A stretch of DNA of 15,061 nucleotides from CAYYFV01 sp964451705 (GTDB lineage: Bacteria > Patescibacteriota > Gracilibacteria > UBA1369 > GCA-2718715): positions 1 to 15,061 of the forward strand of contig CAYVIV010000023.1 of NCBI GenBank assembly GCA_964451705.1, read 5' to 3'. The notes under the pieces are model-generated. The model saw nothing but the letters and a program-made list of their open reading frames with translations. It was not told the origin of the DNA and did not search any database. Within the stretch, counting starts at the first letter, position 1, and each line of letters starts with the position of its first letter. A program made the position numbers and the translations under genes. This document shows, in pieces, positions 7,522-14,744 of the stretch.

Positions 7522-7530
7522 TGCTAAAGT
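7522..7530 (+). promoter_or_regulatory. Extended -10 promoter element of the plus-strand operon
   Basis: TGCTAAAGT has the extended -10 form (TG, one base, then TAAAGT). It ends 22 bases before the ATG at 7553, giving a leader of about 15 bases. There is no convincing -35 box, as expected when a TG extension is present. A near-identical element, TGCTAAAAT, precedes the YibE/F gene. Confidence 0.45.
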
Positions 7531-7552
7531 AAAAAAAAGATAATTACAAAAT

Positions 7553-8053
7553 ATGACACCTCCAAAACTACCCAGTTCCCTACAGCCCCTAGATTCAGCA
7601 AAAAAGAGTAGTAAACTTGCAAACTTCCTAAATCAAATGATTACCGAGGTCAATAATAAAGAGTGCAATATAGCCAGGCGTAAAGAAATTTTCAAAAACA
7701 AAATGCGCGATTACATTCTCCAAAACCTCCATATTCGTTCATCCATTTGGACCAGCTGCATTAGTTGCATACCAGACCAAACAGATATAACTCTTATTAC
7801 AGAAGCTCTCCACGAAGTACTCCAAGAGCCCGAAATTGCCAAGGGCCAACTCAAATACCAAAAAAAAATGGAAGGCTTTGATCCAGTCATAAAAGCAATA
7901 CTCCGAACTATCTCCGACAAACTTGAAACTGGTAGAGCTATAGGCAACCCACTAGAAATATACCCTGAATACAGCAAGGGCTTGCCAACACTCGAAACTG
8001 AACTCGGTTTGAAATTTTCAGAAAAAGGAGCTCAGAAGCCTGAAAAAGATTAA
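7553..8053 (+). CDS. Unknown 166-aa protein
   Basis: I do not recognise this protein. It is soluble, with no signal peptide or membrane segment. The first 20 residues are Pro/Ser/Lys-rich and probably disordered, followed by mainly helical sequence. The centre has WTSCISC (67-72), a CxxC pair that could bind metal or form a disulfide, plus one more cysteine at 38. The C-terminus is charged (KGAQKPEKD). It is the first gene of a plus-strand run with the HD phosphohydrolase, the phosphatidyltransferase and trhO, behind an extended -10 element. Base composition on its coding strand is strongly A and C rich, like the other plus-strand genes here. An 88-aa frame on the opposite strand lies inside it and lacks any coding features, so this frame is the better choice. 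Confidence 0.65.
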   Translation: MTPPKLPSSLQPLDSAKKSSKLANFLNQMITEVNNKECNIARRKEIFKNKMRDYILQNLHIRSSIWTSCISCIPDQTDITLITEALHEVLQEPEIAKGQLKYQKKMEGFDPVIKAILRTISDKLETGRAIGNPLEIYPEYSKGLPTLETELGLKFSEKGAQKPEKD

Positions 8054-8115
8054 ATCAGTAGTTTAAAAAAATCCAAACAAAACAAAGCCAATTCCAATAA
8101 CAAAAATTTACATAC

Positions 8116-8769
8116 ATGCTTGAACAAGAAATTATTCATAAAACGACAGAGTTTGTTAAACAAACTCTTGCTGATGCCGAAGGCGGACATGACTGGTGGC
8201 ATATTTATAGAGTCTGGCAACTATCAAAACAAATAGCTCAGCATGAACAGGTAGACCTGCTCACAGTTGAACTTGGAGCATTGCTCCACGACATTGCCGA
8301 TTCTAAATTCCACAACGGCGACGAGGAAATAGGACCCAAAACAGCCACAAACTTCCTAAGCTCACTCCAGCTAGACAGTCAAACGATTAATCATGTTGGA
8401 AATATTATCCGTCACATTTCTTTTAAAGGTGGCAAACACACACAAGGCTTTAAGTCTCCAGAACTAGATGTCATCCAAGATGCCGACAGACTCGATGCCC
8501 TCGGTGCGATTGGCATCGCCAGAACCTTTAATTATGGCGGCCACAAGGGCCGCCAACTCTACAACCCAAACATAAAACCTAATCTCAACATGACTAAACA
8601 AGAGTACAAAACCAGTACTGCTCCAACAATAAATCATTTCTACGAAAAACTTTTACTCCTAAAAGATCGCATGAACACCAAAACTGGAAAACAAATAGCT
8701 ATACAAAGACACAACTACATGCAAGACTTCCTAACCCAATTCTACAACGAATGGGAAGTGCAAACATAA
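8116..8769 (+). CDS. HD-domain phosphohydrolase (YpgQ/YedJ-like)
   Basis: The 217-aa product is an HD-superfamily metal-dependent phosphohydrolase. It shows the motifs of the YpgQ/YedJ group: HDWWHIYRV (25-33, first metal histidine His29), LLHDIAD (HD pair at 58-59), IIRHISFKGG (His100) and DADRLDALGAIGIAR (from 122, the last metal aspartate and the family signature), then the conserved FNYGG and LYNP. B. subtilis YpgQ hydrolyses dNTPs and NTPs to monophosphates plus pyrophosphate, so a nucleotide clean-up role is likely; the exact substrate cannot be read from sequence. Length is typical and the protein looks complete at its TAA. It is the second gene of the plus-strand unit, 62 bases after the 166-aa gene. 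After its stop, a frame shifted by one base stays open for about 180 bases (see the separate entry). Confidence 0.88.
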   Translation: MLEQEIIHKTTEFVKQTLADAEGGHDWWHIYRVWQLSKQIAQHEQVDLLTVELGALLHDIADSKFHNGDEEIGPKTATNFLSSLQLDSQTINHVGNIIRHISFKGGKHTQGFKSPELDVIQDADRLDALGAIGIARTFNYGGHKGRQLYNPNIKPNLNMTKQEYKTSTAPTINHFYEKLLLLKDRMNTKTGKQIAIQRHNYMQDFLTQFYNEWEVQT

Positions 8770-8947
8770 GCACTACTCTATACCCAAACAAACAGCAAAG
8801 ACCCCAGAAAAAATAGCTAAATTATTTATAGGCAAAATCAGTATCCAACAATTAGCAATACTCGAAAACTTACTCGCACCCCAAGCCTGGCAAAATCTAA
8901 AATTACCACTTATACTACTGCCAAAGTCAACCAACTCAAATGTCTAA
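8735..8947 (+). pseudogene. Open frame without a start codon between the HD and phosphatidyltransferase genes
   Basis: In the +1 frame relative to the HD gene, the sequence is open for 70 codons, from the TAA at 8732 to the TAA at 8945. It overlaps the 3' end of the HD gene and the first 8 bases of the next gene. The peptide is protein-like, with stretches such as EKIAKLFIGKISIQQLAIL and LLAPQAWQNLKLPLILLPK, and its codons resemble those of the neighbours. No in-frame ATG, GTG or TTG exists. It may be the 3' remnant of a decayed gene, a product of frameshifting at the HD stop, a gene with a rare start, or chance in T/G-poor sequence. The end of the peptide faintly recalls the C-terminus of the mainly archaeal UPF0216/DUF61 proteins, from memory only. 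Confidence 0.35.
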
Positions 8948-9539
8948 TTCAAGTATTTATACCAACTACGAACAAAAATTCCAAAAAAACTTTAAACAGC
9001 TAAAAGTCAAATACCTACGCTGGTTATTAATCCCCCTAAACAAACTCAAAGTTAGCCCAAACCATCTAAGCATATTAGGGTTTCTAAGTGCCTGCTTGTT
9101 ATTAAGCCACAAACATTTTGTAGCGGCAGTTATTTGCCAGTTATTTTTCGATACACTCGATGGCGCCCTAGCTGAGTACCAAAACTCTCACAGCAACTTT
9201 GGCAGCAAACTCGACATTCTCATTGATAGTAGTTTTGTGATAATCACCAGCTTATACTTTATATTCCAACTGCCACAAGCCACGCTTGCAACTATAGTCT
9301 ATTTAAGCTCAGCCAAGCTCCTCAATCTGCAAATCTACACGCTTAACCGGGCTAAACTAAAAACACCACTCATGCTCAGACCTCGTTTAAGTGTCTACCT
9401 GCTACAAATACTCGCAATTAGCTCATTCATTCAAATCGACAACTACAATCTAATCACTAATACTCTCAACATCATCGTTATCCTCCAAATACTCTACTTA
9501 CTGCAACAGAAACTTGCCAAAAAACTCAAAAAGGCCTAA
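8940..9539 (+). CDS. CDP-alcohol phosphatidyltransferase family protein
   Basis: A 199-aa membrane enzyme of the family that moves a phosphatidyl or phospho-alcohol group from a CDP-activated donor to an alcohol, as in PgsA and PssA. The catalytic signature spans 71-96: Asp71, Asp74-Gly75, Ala78, Gly88, Asp92 and Asp96, with standard spacing, so all four metal and catalytic aspartates are present. The Arg that normally follows Ala in this motif is Glu79. The protein begins with a basic amphipathic segment (14-30) and has about five or six membrane segments, including 42-58, 60-72, 95-112 and 150-185, which is the usual topology. The acceptor alcohol cannot be identified. It lies between the HD gene and trhO in one plus-strand run. 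No Shine-Dalgarno sequence is seen, and the ATG at 8940 overlaps the end of an upstream open frame. Confidence 0.85.
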   Translation: MSNSSIYTNYEQKFQKNFKQLKVKYLRWLLIPLNKLKVSPNHLSILGFLSACLLLSHKHFVAAVICQLFFDTLDGALAEYQNSHSNFGSKLDILIDSSFVIITSLYFIFQLPQATLATIVYLSSAKLLNLQIYTLNRAKLKTPLMLRPRLSVYLLQILAISSFIQIDNYNLITNTLNIIVILQILYLLQQKLAKKLKKA

Positions 9540-9574
9540 ACTCTAAAAAAATAGATACTAATCATTCCTGCAAA

Positions 9575-10603
9575 ATGACTAGAAAGTTTATTAGCCGTAA
9601 AGAGCTAAAGCAAAACATTCAAAAAGACAGCACACAGCGCACAACCATATCTTTTTATAAGTATGTAAAAATTCAAGACACCCAAGCCTTCCAAGAAACT
9701 CTCTTTAGTGCATATACCAAGCTTGGTGTTCTAGGGCGCATTTACATTGCTACAGAAGGTATCAACGCACAGTTTAGCGTGCCCAGCAAAAACCTCAAAA
9801 GCTTCCGCCAATTCACAGACTCTCTCCCAGAAACTCAAGAGGTACCTTTTAAAATAGCTGTCGAAGACGACGGCAAATCCTTTTACAAACTAACAATCAA
9901 AATCAAAGATAAAGTCCTTGCAGACGGACTGCTAGACAGCAGCTTTGACACCACCCAAGTTGGCACCCATTTATCAGCCAGGCAATTTAATCAAGCTATT
10001 AAAGACGGTGCTATAGTAATCGACATGCGCAACCACTACGAAACCGAGGTCGGCCTCTTTGAAAATGCCCTCACCATAGATGCCGATACTTTTCGAGAAG
10101 TCCTACCCCAAGCTCTCAAACTAGTAGAAAACAAAAAGGGCCAAAAAATCCTACTATACTGCACAGGCGGCATCCGCTGCGAAAAAGCCTCTGCCTACTT
10201 TAAACACAATGGCTTTACAGATGTAAACCAACTCCACGGCGGCATTATAGATTACAAACACCAATGCCAAGCCGAAAACCTAGAGATCAAATTCAAAGGC
10301 AAAAACTTTGTCTTCGATCAAAGACTAGGCGAAAAAATCACAGAAGACATCATATCCAACTGCCACCAGTGCAACCAACCCTGCGACACACATACAAACT
10401 GTGCCAATGACGACTGTCACCTACTATTTATCCAATGCCACGAATGCCAAACCAAGTTTAATAATTGCTGCACCCAAAAATGCCAAGCAATCATTCAACT
10501 CCCAATCGAACAACAAAGACAACTCCGCCGCAACAAACCCAAGCAAGACTCTCTCTCGGTATACAAATCGCGCCTTCGCCCCAAGCTCACACCCCAAAAC
10601 TAA
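9575..10603 (+). CDS. trhO: tRNA uridine(34) hydroxylase TrhO (rhodanese-domain, UPF0176/YceA family)
   Basis: The 342-aa product matches TrhO, which makes 5-hydroxyuridine at wobble position 34 of certain tRNAs using molecular oxygen, a step toward the (methoxy)carbonylmethoxyuridine modifications. The order of parts is typical. An N-terminal ferredoxin-like domain (about 25-120) includes ISFYKYV and GRIYIATEGINAQ. A rhodanese domain (130-235) has VIDMRNHYETEVG and the active-site loop CTGGIRCEK (Cys196). A Cys-rich C-terminal region (about 262-304) with several CxxC-type pairs probably binds zinc. Residues 318-342 are a basic tail. Length is normal for the family's longer members. It is the last gene of the plus-strand unit and is followed by an intrinsic terminator about 105 bases downstream. 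Confidence 0.93.
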   Translation: MTRKFISRKELKQNIQKDSTQRTTISFYKYVKIQDTQAFQETLFSAYTKLGVLGRIYIATEGINAQFSVPSKNLKSFRQFTDSLPETQEVPFKIAVEDDGKSFYKLTIKIKDKVLADGLLDSSFDTTQVGTHLSARQFNQAIKDGAIVIDMRNHYETEVGLFENALTIDADTFREVLPQALKLVENKKGQKILLYCTGGIRCEKASAYFKHNGFTDVNQLHGGIIDYKHQCQAENLEIKFKGKNFVFDQRLGEKITEDIISNCHQCNQPCDTHTNCANDDCHLLFIQCHECQTKFNNCCTQKCQAIIQLPIEQQRQLRRNKPKQDSLSVYKSRLRPKLTPQN

Positions 10604-10702
10604 ACTTTTTTCAGCTAAGCTCCCAGCAGCTAAACCACTCACACCACATAAGTCATTTACCCTCCATTCAGCAAACTCCTCCGGTCAGCAGACCTCTCCG
10701 CA

Positions 10703-10735
10703 CTAAATCGCTTTTATAAAGCGTTTTTTATTTAG
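10703..10735 (+). terminator. Intrinsic terminator after trhO
   Basis: The stem CGCTTT (10709-10714) pairs with AAAGCG (10718-10723) around the loop TAT, followed directly by six T residues (10724-10729). An outer pair, CTAAAT (10703-10708) and ATTTAG (10730-10735), is also complementary, so the whole element is a nested inverted repeat. The T run sits only on the plus strand, so it should stop the trhO transcript but not the opposing creatininase transcript, whose stop codon (10732-10734) lies inside its right end. Confidence 0.8.
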
Positions 10736-11442
10736 CCTAAAATTTGCTTTAAAGACTTTTTTGCACGCTGCAAATACAATTGATTTATCTTTACTCCCAA
10801 CTCCGCACTAACTACCCATTCTGGGTGGTTATCTGCTATTCCATTAGGGCATTTAGCTTTCAAATCATCTCCTTTAAATGGATTTTCAACAACTTGCTTA
10901 GGATAATCTTTCGGTGGAACAATCACCAGTTCTGGATGCAAAGCTAAAATAGAGGATATTTCTGAATTACCAGCATGATCCTCAACCACTCCCTCAATCC
11001 ATTTTTCGATCATAGCATCATCCTGATCATTAAAAACTTCAATATCATGCAAGACAATCCCCTCAAAATCTTTTGCATATTCAGTGCTAAACTGGCTTAA
11101 AATATGACAATTACCGCCATGAAAATTTAAAAAAGAAATACTCCGGGCCTGCTTTTTTAAACAGTTACAAATATCCAACAGTACCTGCTTCAAAGTTTCT
11201 TCTTGTAAATAAATAGTTCCAAAGAAACCTTTGTGTTCCTGTGCTCTAGAGAACTCTAGCACAGGTAAAAAAATCACCTCAGCAAATTCATTATTTAAAC
11301 CATCCATCAAAAATTCAGCCATAAAAGTATCAGTTCCAAAAGGTAAAAAAGGGCCATGCTGCTCGGTGGATCCTACAGGTACAACAAAATCATATTTTTG
11401 CTTCTCATCCAAATCAGGCCACTTGATATTTTTTAACAACAT
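10732..11442 (-). CDS. Creatininase-family amidohydrolase
   Basis: The 236-aa product belongs to the creatininase family: metal-dependent amidohydrolases that include creatininase, FAPy/formamide deformylases and the mycofactocin peptidase MftE. The metal-binding pattern is visible: Glu27 and His29 in STEQHG, Asp38 in FGTDT (nine residues after the histidine, as in creatininase), His108 in NFHGGN and Glu161 in DHAGNSE. Length is close to the family norm. No riboflavin, F420 or mycofactocin genes lie nearby, so the substrate stays open. It is a cytoplasmic, single-gene unit, convergent with trhO and divergent from the YibE/F gene. A promoter sits just upstream of the ATG at 11442. No Shine-Dalgarno sequence is present. 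Confidence 0.87.
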   Translation of the reverse strand: MLLKNIKWPDLDEKQKYDFVVPVGSTEQHGPFLPFGTDTFMAEFLMDGLNNEFAEVIFLPVLEFSRAQEHKGFFGTIYLQEETLKQVLLDICNCLKKQARSISFLNFHGGNCHILSQFSTEYAKDFEGIVLHDIEVFNDQDDAMIEKWIEGVVEDHAGNSEISSILALHPELVIVPPKDYPKQVVENPFKGDDLKAKCPNGIADNHPEWVVSAELGVKINQLYLQRAKKSLKQILG

Positions 11443-11466
11443 AAATTTATATTTAAACTTAGACCT

Positions 11467-11494
11467 ATTCTAAACATTTTGCAGACATTTACAA
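11467..11494 (-). promoter_or_regulatory. Promoter of the creatininase-family gene
   Basis: The minus strand reads TTGTAA (11494-11489), a 16-base spacer, then TAGAAT (11472-11467). Transcription would begin about 18 bases before the ATG at 11442. Both hexamers match the sigma-70 consensus reasonably well. Confidence 0.5.
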
Positions 11495-11590
11495 CCACCT
11501 CACCTTTAGTAATACTTAATAGTAATCTCAACACAACTCCAAAAGCATCTCAATTAAAAATTTAAAAAACCACACTTTCAAATATAAATC

Positions 11591-11599
11591 TGCTAAAAT
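11591..11599 (+). promoter_or_regulatory. Extended -10 promoter element of the YibE/F gene
   Basis: TGCTAAAAT is an extended -10 box (TG, C, TAAAAT) ending 22 bases before the ATG at 11622, exactly the same distance as the related TGCTAAAGT before the gene at 7553. No clear -35 box is seen. Confidence 0.45.
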
Positions 11600-11621
11600 A
11601 CAGTAAATTAAACTAATCAAA

Positions 11622-12662
11622 ATGCACTCTCACGCAGACAATCATGGTCACAAGCAGCCATCCAAAATTTTAAGTATTGTTTTAATATTCATAGCAGTTT
11701 TTATTTTCAACCTACAACTCTCGCACTCTACAATCACAGATATAACTCCTCTCGAAAACACTCAAGAAACAAACTATGACGGCTCCCAAAACATTCAAAT
11801 AATCACAGACAAACAAGAGACAATAATTATCAGTCAGCAAGACCCAATCTTCTCAAACCTAAGCATTGGCAGCAAAATCGAAACCGAAGCCATCTCGGAC
11901 AACAAGCACACTATTACAGATATTTATAGATTGCCAGGCCTCAAAGTTACTCTTTTAATTTTCACAGTCTTTTGTTTACTAATAACCAATTTTCATGCTA
12001 TTGGTTCGCTTATCTCTATGATATTATCGGTGCTTGTAATCTTCAACTTCACACTCCCACTAATTCTCCAGGGCAACAACCCAATTCTCATATGCCTAGC
12101 CAGCTGCCTACTATTGGTACCAATTAGTTTTTACCTATCTCATGGATTCAACAAAAAAGCCCATCTGGCAGCCTCATCAAGTTTGATTACACTTGCCTTT
12201 GCTGCCATTATCACATTACTCTTTACCAAACTATCTTCGCTTACAGGTCTCTCTACAGAAGAGGCCAGATTTTTGATGTTTGGGGAAACAGCCGAACTAA
12301 ATTTTAAAGGCATTTTATTCGGTGGAATTATGATCTCCTTAATTGGGATTTTAGACGACATTACAATCACCCAAGTCTCTGTGGTTGAAAAACTTAAAAA
12401 AAGCTCCCAGAATGTCTACAAACAAGCCATGCACATAGGCCAAGACCATATTGCATCACTTATAAACACCATCTTTCTCATATATGCAGGGGCCGCGCTT
12501 CCAACCTTGCTACTATTTGCTTCTAATCCACAATCAATAGCTGGTCTAATTAACTTCGAACCCATAGCCGAAGAAATCATCCGCTCCATAATTGGCTCCT
12601 CCAGCCTAATTCTAGCCGTACCAATTAGCACTTGGCTTGCAAACAAAAAAATCAAATCATAA
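11622..12662 (+). CDS. YibE/F-family multipass membrane protein
   Basis: The 346-aa product matches the YibE/F family of integral membrane proteins, whose function is not established. A first membrane segment (15-31) is followed by an external region (35-105) matching the soluble YibE-like part. A membrane domain follows, with segments at about 108-122, 125-148, 153-172, 184-203, 228-243, 283-300 and 322-340. The family signature is clear: FGETAELNFKG (220-230), GILDDITITQ (242-251) and IGQDHIASLINT (272-283), then FLIYAGAALP. It is somewhat shorter than many members, mainly in the N-terminal region. The N-terminus is His-rich (HSHADNHGH, 2-10), a possible metal-binding feature on the cytoplasmic side. 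It forms a single-gene unit convergent with the 547-aa gene; no terminator hairpin is visible in the 56 bases between them. Confidence 0.87.
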   Translation: MHSHADNHGHKQPSKILSIVLIFIAVFIFNLQLSHSTITDITPLENTQETNYDGSQNIQIITDKQETIIISQQDPIFSNLSIGSKIETEAISDNKHTITDIYRLPGLKVTLLIFTVFCLLITNFHAIGSLISMILSVLVIFNFTLPLILQGNNPILICLASCLLLVPISFYLSHGFNKKAHLAASSSLITLAFAAIITLLFTKLSSLTGLSTEEARFLMFGETAELNFKGILFGGIMISLIGILDDITITQVSVVEKLKKSSQNVYKQAMHIGQDHIASLINTIFLIYAGAALPTLLLFASNPQSIAGLINFEPIAEEIIRSIIGSSSLILAVPISTWLANKKIKS

Positions 12663-12718
12663 CCATCTCACACGAAGACTTCAATCCTCCACAAATTGCA
12701 GGCATGCTAAACTAAGCT

Positions 12719-14362
12719 TTAGCGAATAAGTGCATGCAAAACATGCTCTTGCTGCTTAATATTCACCTTGGATTTTTTACGATTCTTCTCGCTCATTTTT
12801 AAATTCATATGCAAACGCCCATCTAAATCCCTAGACATCTTTTCCAAAGTATCCCCAGCAAGCTGCTTTGTTAAATCTTCTTTAGCCATAGGCCGCAAAG
12901 GGTCGGAATAATAAAAGCGCAAACTTTCATTTTCAATAAAACTCTGCAAAGCCTCTTGCTTCTCCTTATCCTCCAGCTCATCTAATAGATCGTTTAAACT
13001 CTTGAGCATCTTCGTATCAAAGTTACGACATAAATCCAAATCAGCCAAAGCTTCAAACTTAAAATTCATCAAACCATAACCCCTAACATTCCCATGAAAC
13101 AATGCATAGCTAGCAAATTCCGCCTCGAAACTAGATTCCAAATACTCCTTTTTATAACGCAAATAGCGCAAAGTCTGACGATCGATAGACAAAAGATGCT
13201 TTTTGGAATACACAAAATATTCCTGAAATTTATCACTATAAGCCAAAACCAAACCGGCTTTTTCTAAATGCATAGGTAGTCGCATTTTAAAACCAGAATG
13301 CCGCAAATCATCAACTTCATCATTAGACGGCACCACATCATATTTGTAAGAAAATCTCTCATCTACAAAACCAAAAGTAGTCAAAGGTGCCTTTAAAGCT
13401 AAACCAAACGACATCACATATCCCTTTTGGACCTTACCATCTATCTCGCAACTCACCTCCAAAAAATCAACGGCCAACTTACCTATCCCAAATCTTAGCT
13501 TTTTACCTGTATAAATTACTTCAGTACCTTCTGGAATGGTTAGCAAAAAGCTTCCATTAGCCGATCTCATATTCATGTTCGCCAACGTTAAGACAGACGT
13601 ATTCTCAGCCTGCAAGCGCTCCTGCCTTAAGCCCAAACCAGTGTCAGAAAGGCCTATTAAACTCCTAGATGCCTGCAAACGATACTGCAAATTCACTAAG
13701 TCCAAGATATTCATTTTAGTCAAAATCTGCGGTAAACTTTTATCAGAAGCAGTCCTTAACATCGACTTTTCCAACAACAAAACACAAAAAGCCGGCACAT
13801 AAAACTCCTGCCCATCTTCTGATTTAACCAAAAGCATTTGAGTCACCTCCCCAGCAATCAACATATTACGAATTTGCCCACCCGACGAAAACATTTCGCC
13901 ACTATTTACTTTAGCCACATGCTCACCTGTCTCACTAACACCGTACACATCTGCCATTAACATTAAACCCACACCTGCCGATGCAGATAAAATCTTCAAA
14001 GACTCCAAGTTTAAATGCCTAGCCTGAGCTGGCATCATATGGGGATTCCCAAACGATAATCTGTGCATTAAAAGTTTTCTAGCTACAGCAATAGCTCTCG
14101 AAACATTCATAGAGCTCACCTTAACTGCAGGCTGTAGTAAACCATCCAACAACTTTGCTAATTCTGGGCTTGCCTTGCTGGCAATTAAACTGCGTAAACC
14201 AGCAATATCAACTTGCTCCACTGCTTGCTGCTGCAAACCTAAATCCAAAGCTAAGGCTCTAAAATAGTCCAACTCAGAATCATCACTGCCTGCTAAACTC
14301 ACCACTTCGGAAATAGCTGCTGGGTTTAACTGCTTATATACTAGTAAACTCTCAAATAACAT
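12719..14362 (-). CDS. Unknown 547-aa protein with two SH3b-like stretches
   Basis: I do not recognise the family. The protein has no signal peptide or membrane segment. The N-terminal 125 residues are helical and Leu/Ala-rich. Residues 130-198 (DVYGVSETGEHVAKVNSGEMF...GQEFYVPAF) and 256-322 (NMNMRSANG..., LTIPEGTEVIYTG, then DGKVQKGYVMSFG) resemble bacterial SH3b domains, including the N-x-R-S turn, the PxGT strand and the final GYV strand. SH3b domains often bind cell wall or peptides outside the cell, so their presence without an export signal is odd. Residues 330-440 are mixed and Tyr/Phe-rich. A charged, coiled-coil-like part (450-490) follows, and the C-terminus is Lys-rich (KNRKKSK). 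A strong promoter sits just upstream of the ATG at 14362. The gene is divergent from a small membrane/coiled-coil gene. Confidence 0.72.
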   Translation of the reverse strand: MLFESLLVYKQLNPAAISEVVSLAGSDDSELDYFRALALDLGLQQQAVEQVDIAGLRSLIASKASPELAKLLDGLLQPAVKVSSMNVSRAIAVARKLLMHRLSFGNPHMMPAQARHLNLESLKILSASAGVGLMLMADVYGVSETGEHVAKVNSGEMFSSGGQIRNMLIAGEVTQMLLVKSEDGQEFYVPAFCVLLLEKSMLRTASDKSLPQILTKMNILDLVNLQYRLQASRSLIGLSDTGLGLRQERLQAENTSVLTLANMNMRSANGSFLLTIPEGTEVIYTGKKLRFGIGKLAVDFLEVSCEIDGKVQKGYVMSFGLALKAPLTTFGFVDERFSYKYDVVPSNDEVDDLRHSGFKMRLPMHLEKAGLVLAYSDKFQEYFVYSKKHLLSIDRQTLRYLRYKKEYLESSFEAEFASYALFHGNVRGYGLMNFKFEALADLDLCRNFDTKMLKSLNDLLDELEDKEKQEALQSFIENESLRFYYSDPLRPMAKEDLTKQLAGDTLEKMSRDLDGRLHMNLKMSEKNRKKSKVNIKQQEHVLHALIR

Positions 14363-14389
14363 TATCTCAGGGGGTCAAATATCTCACAA

Positions 14390-14418
14390 ATTATAACATA
14401 TTCAATCCAATCCAACAA
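14390..14418 (-). promoter_or_regulatory. Promoter of the 547-aa gene
   Basis: The minus strand carries a perfect extended -10, TGTTATAAT (14398-14390), with TTGTTG (14418-14413) 17 bases upstream of TATAAT. This is the best -10 element in the window. The leader to the ATG at 14362 would be about 20 bases, with no Shine-Dalgarno sequence in it. Confidence 0.68.
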
Positions 14419-14449
14419 GAAAAGATAAGAACGGATACTTGCAATTATT

Positions 14450-14479
14450 TTGACAATAAGTAAAATGTAATGTTTTAAC
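14450..14479 (+). promoter_or_regulatory. Promoter of the 70-aa membrane/coiled-coil gene
   Basis: A perfect -35 box TTGACA (14450-14455) is followed after 18 bases by TTTAAC (14474-14479), preceded by a TG extension at 14471-14472. Transcription would begin about 10 bases before the ATG at 14497. An alternative extended -10, TGTTAAAAT, overlaps that ATG at 14498-14506 and would instead fit the second in-frame ATG at 14518. Confidence 0.45.
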
Positions 14480-14496
14480 ATCTAACCCCCCACAAC

Positions 14497-14709
14497 ATGT
14501 TAAAATCAGAAGCCACAATGACCTTCACACTCATACTTGTATTTGGTATGAGCCTAGGTTACACCGCTTGCTTTATGAGCAAGCTCAATACAGAAAAATC
14601 ACTAAGTCTAACCCAAAAAAAGATTCAAATACTCAAGGAACAAAACATGAACATATTTAAGGACAAATTAGAACTCCAAAACCAGGTCAGCAAACTATCA
14701 AAAAAATAA
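14497..14709 (+). CDS. Small bitopic membrane protein with coiled coil (FtsL/FtsB-like layout)
   Basis: A 70-aa protein with one membrane segment (about 8-28, MTFTLILVFGMSLGYTACF) and then a helical, charged region (31-70) with leucine or isoleucine at heptad-like spacing: SLTQKKIQILKEQ, then KLELQNQVSKLSKK. A short cytoplasmic end, one membrane span and an extracytoplasmic coiled coil is the layout of the division proteins FtsL, FtsB and DivIC, but it is also common in unrelated small proteins, and no family motif confirms it. Two starts are possible, ATG at 14497 or ATG at 14518; the second removes only the first seven residues and keeps the membrane span. The partial gene at 14745 follows 35 bases later on the same strand. 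Confidence 0.6.
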   Translation: MLKSEATMTFTLILVFGMSLGYTACFMSKLNTEKSLSLTQKKIQILKEQNMNIFKDKLELQNQVSKLSKK

Positions 14710-14723
14710 AAAATCTGCTTTAA

Positions 14724-14729
14724 TATAAT
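14724..14729 (+). promoter_or_regulatory. Possible -10 box before the right-edge gene
   Basis: A perfect TATAAT lies 15 bases before the ATG at 14745, which would give a leader of only about 8-9 bases. The expected -35 region (around 14701-14706) is a run of A with no match, so this may be chance in AT-rich sequence. Confidence 0.3.
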
Positions 14730-14744
14730 AAATAATCAATCAAC

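Noticed and set aside
10401..10719. Long overlapping plus-strand and minus-strand frames at the end of trhO
   Set aside because: They overlap the conserved zinc-binding end of TrhO, have odd Ser/Thr/Pro/Gln-rich composition, and are explained by T- and G-poor plus-strand sequence.
12663..12718. Bidirectional terminator between the convergent YibE/F and 547-aa genes
   Set aside because: Only very short palindromes such as GAAGACTTC are present and none is followed by a T run on either strand.
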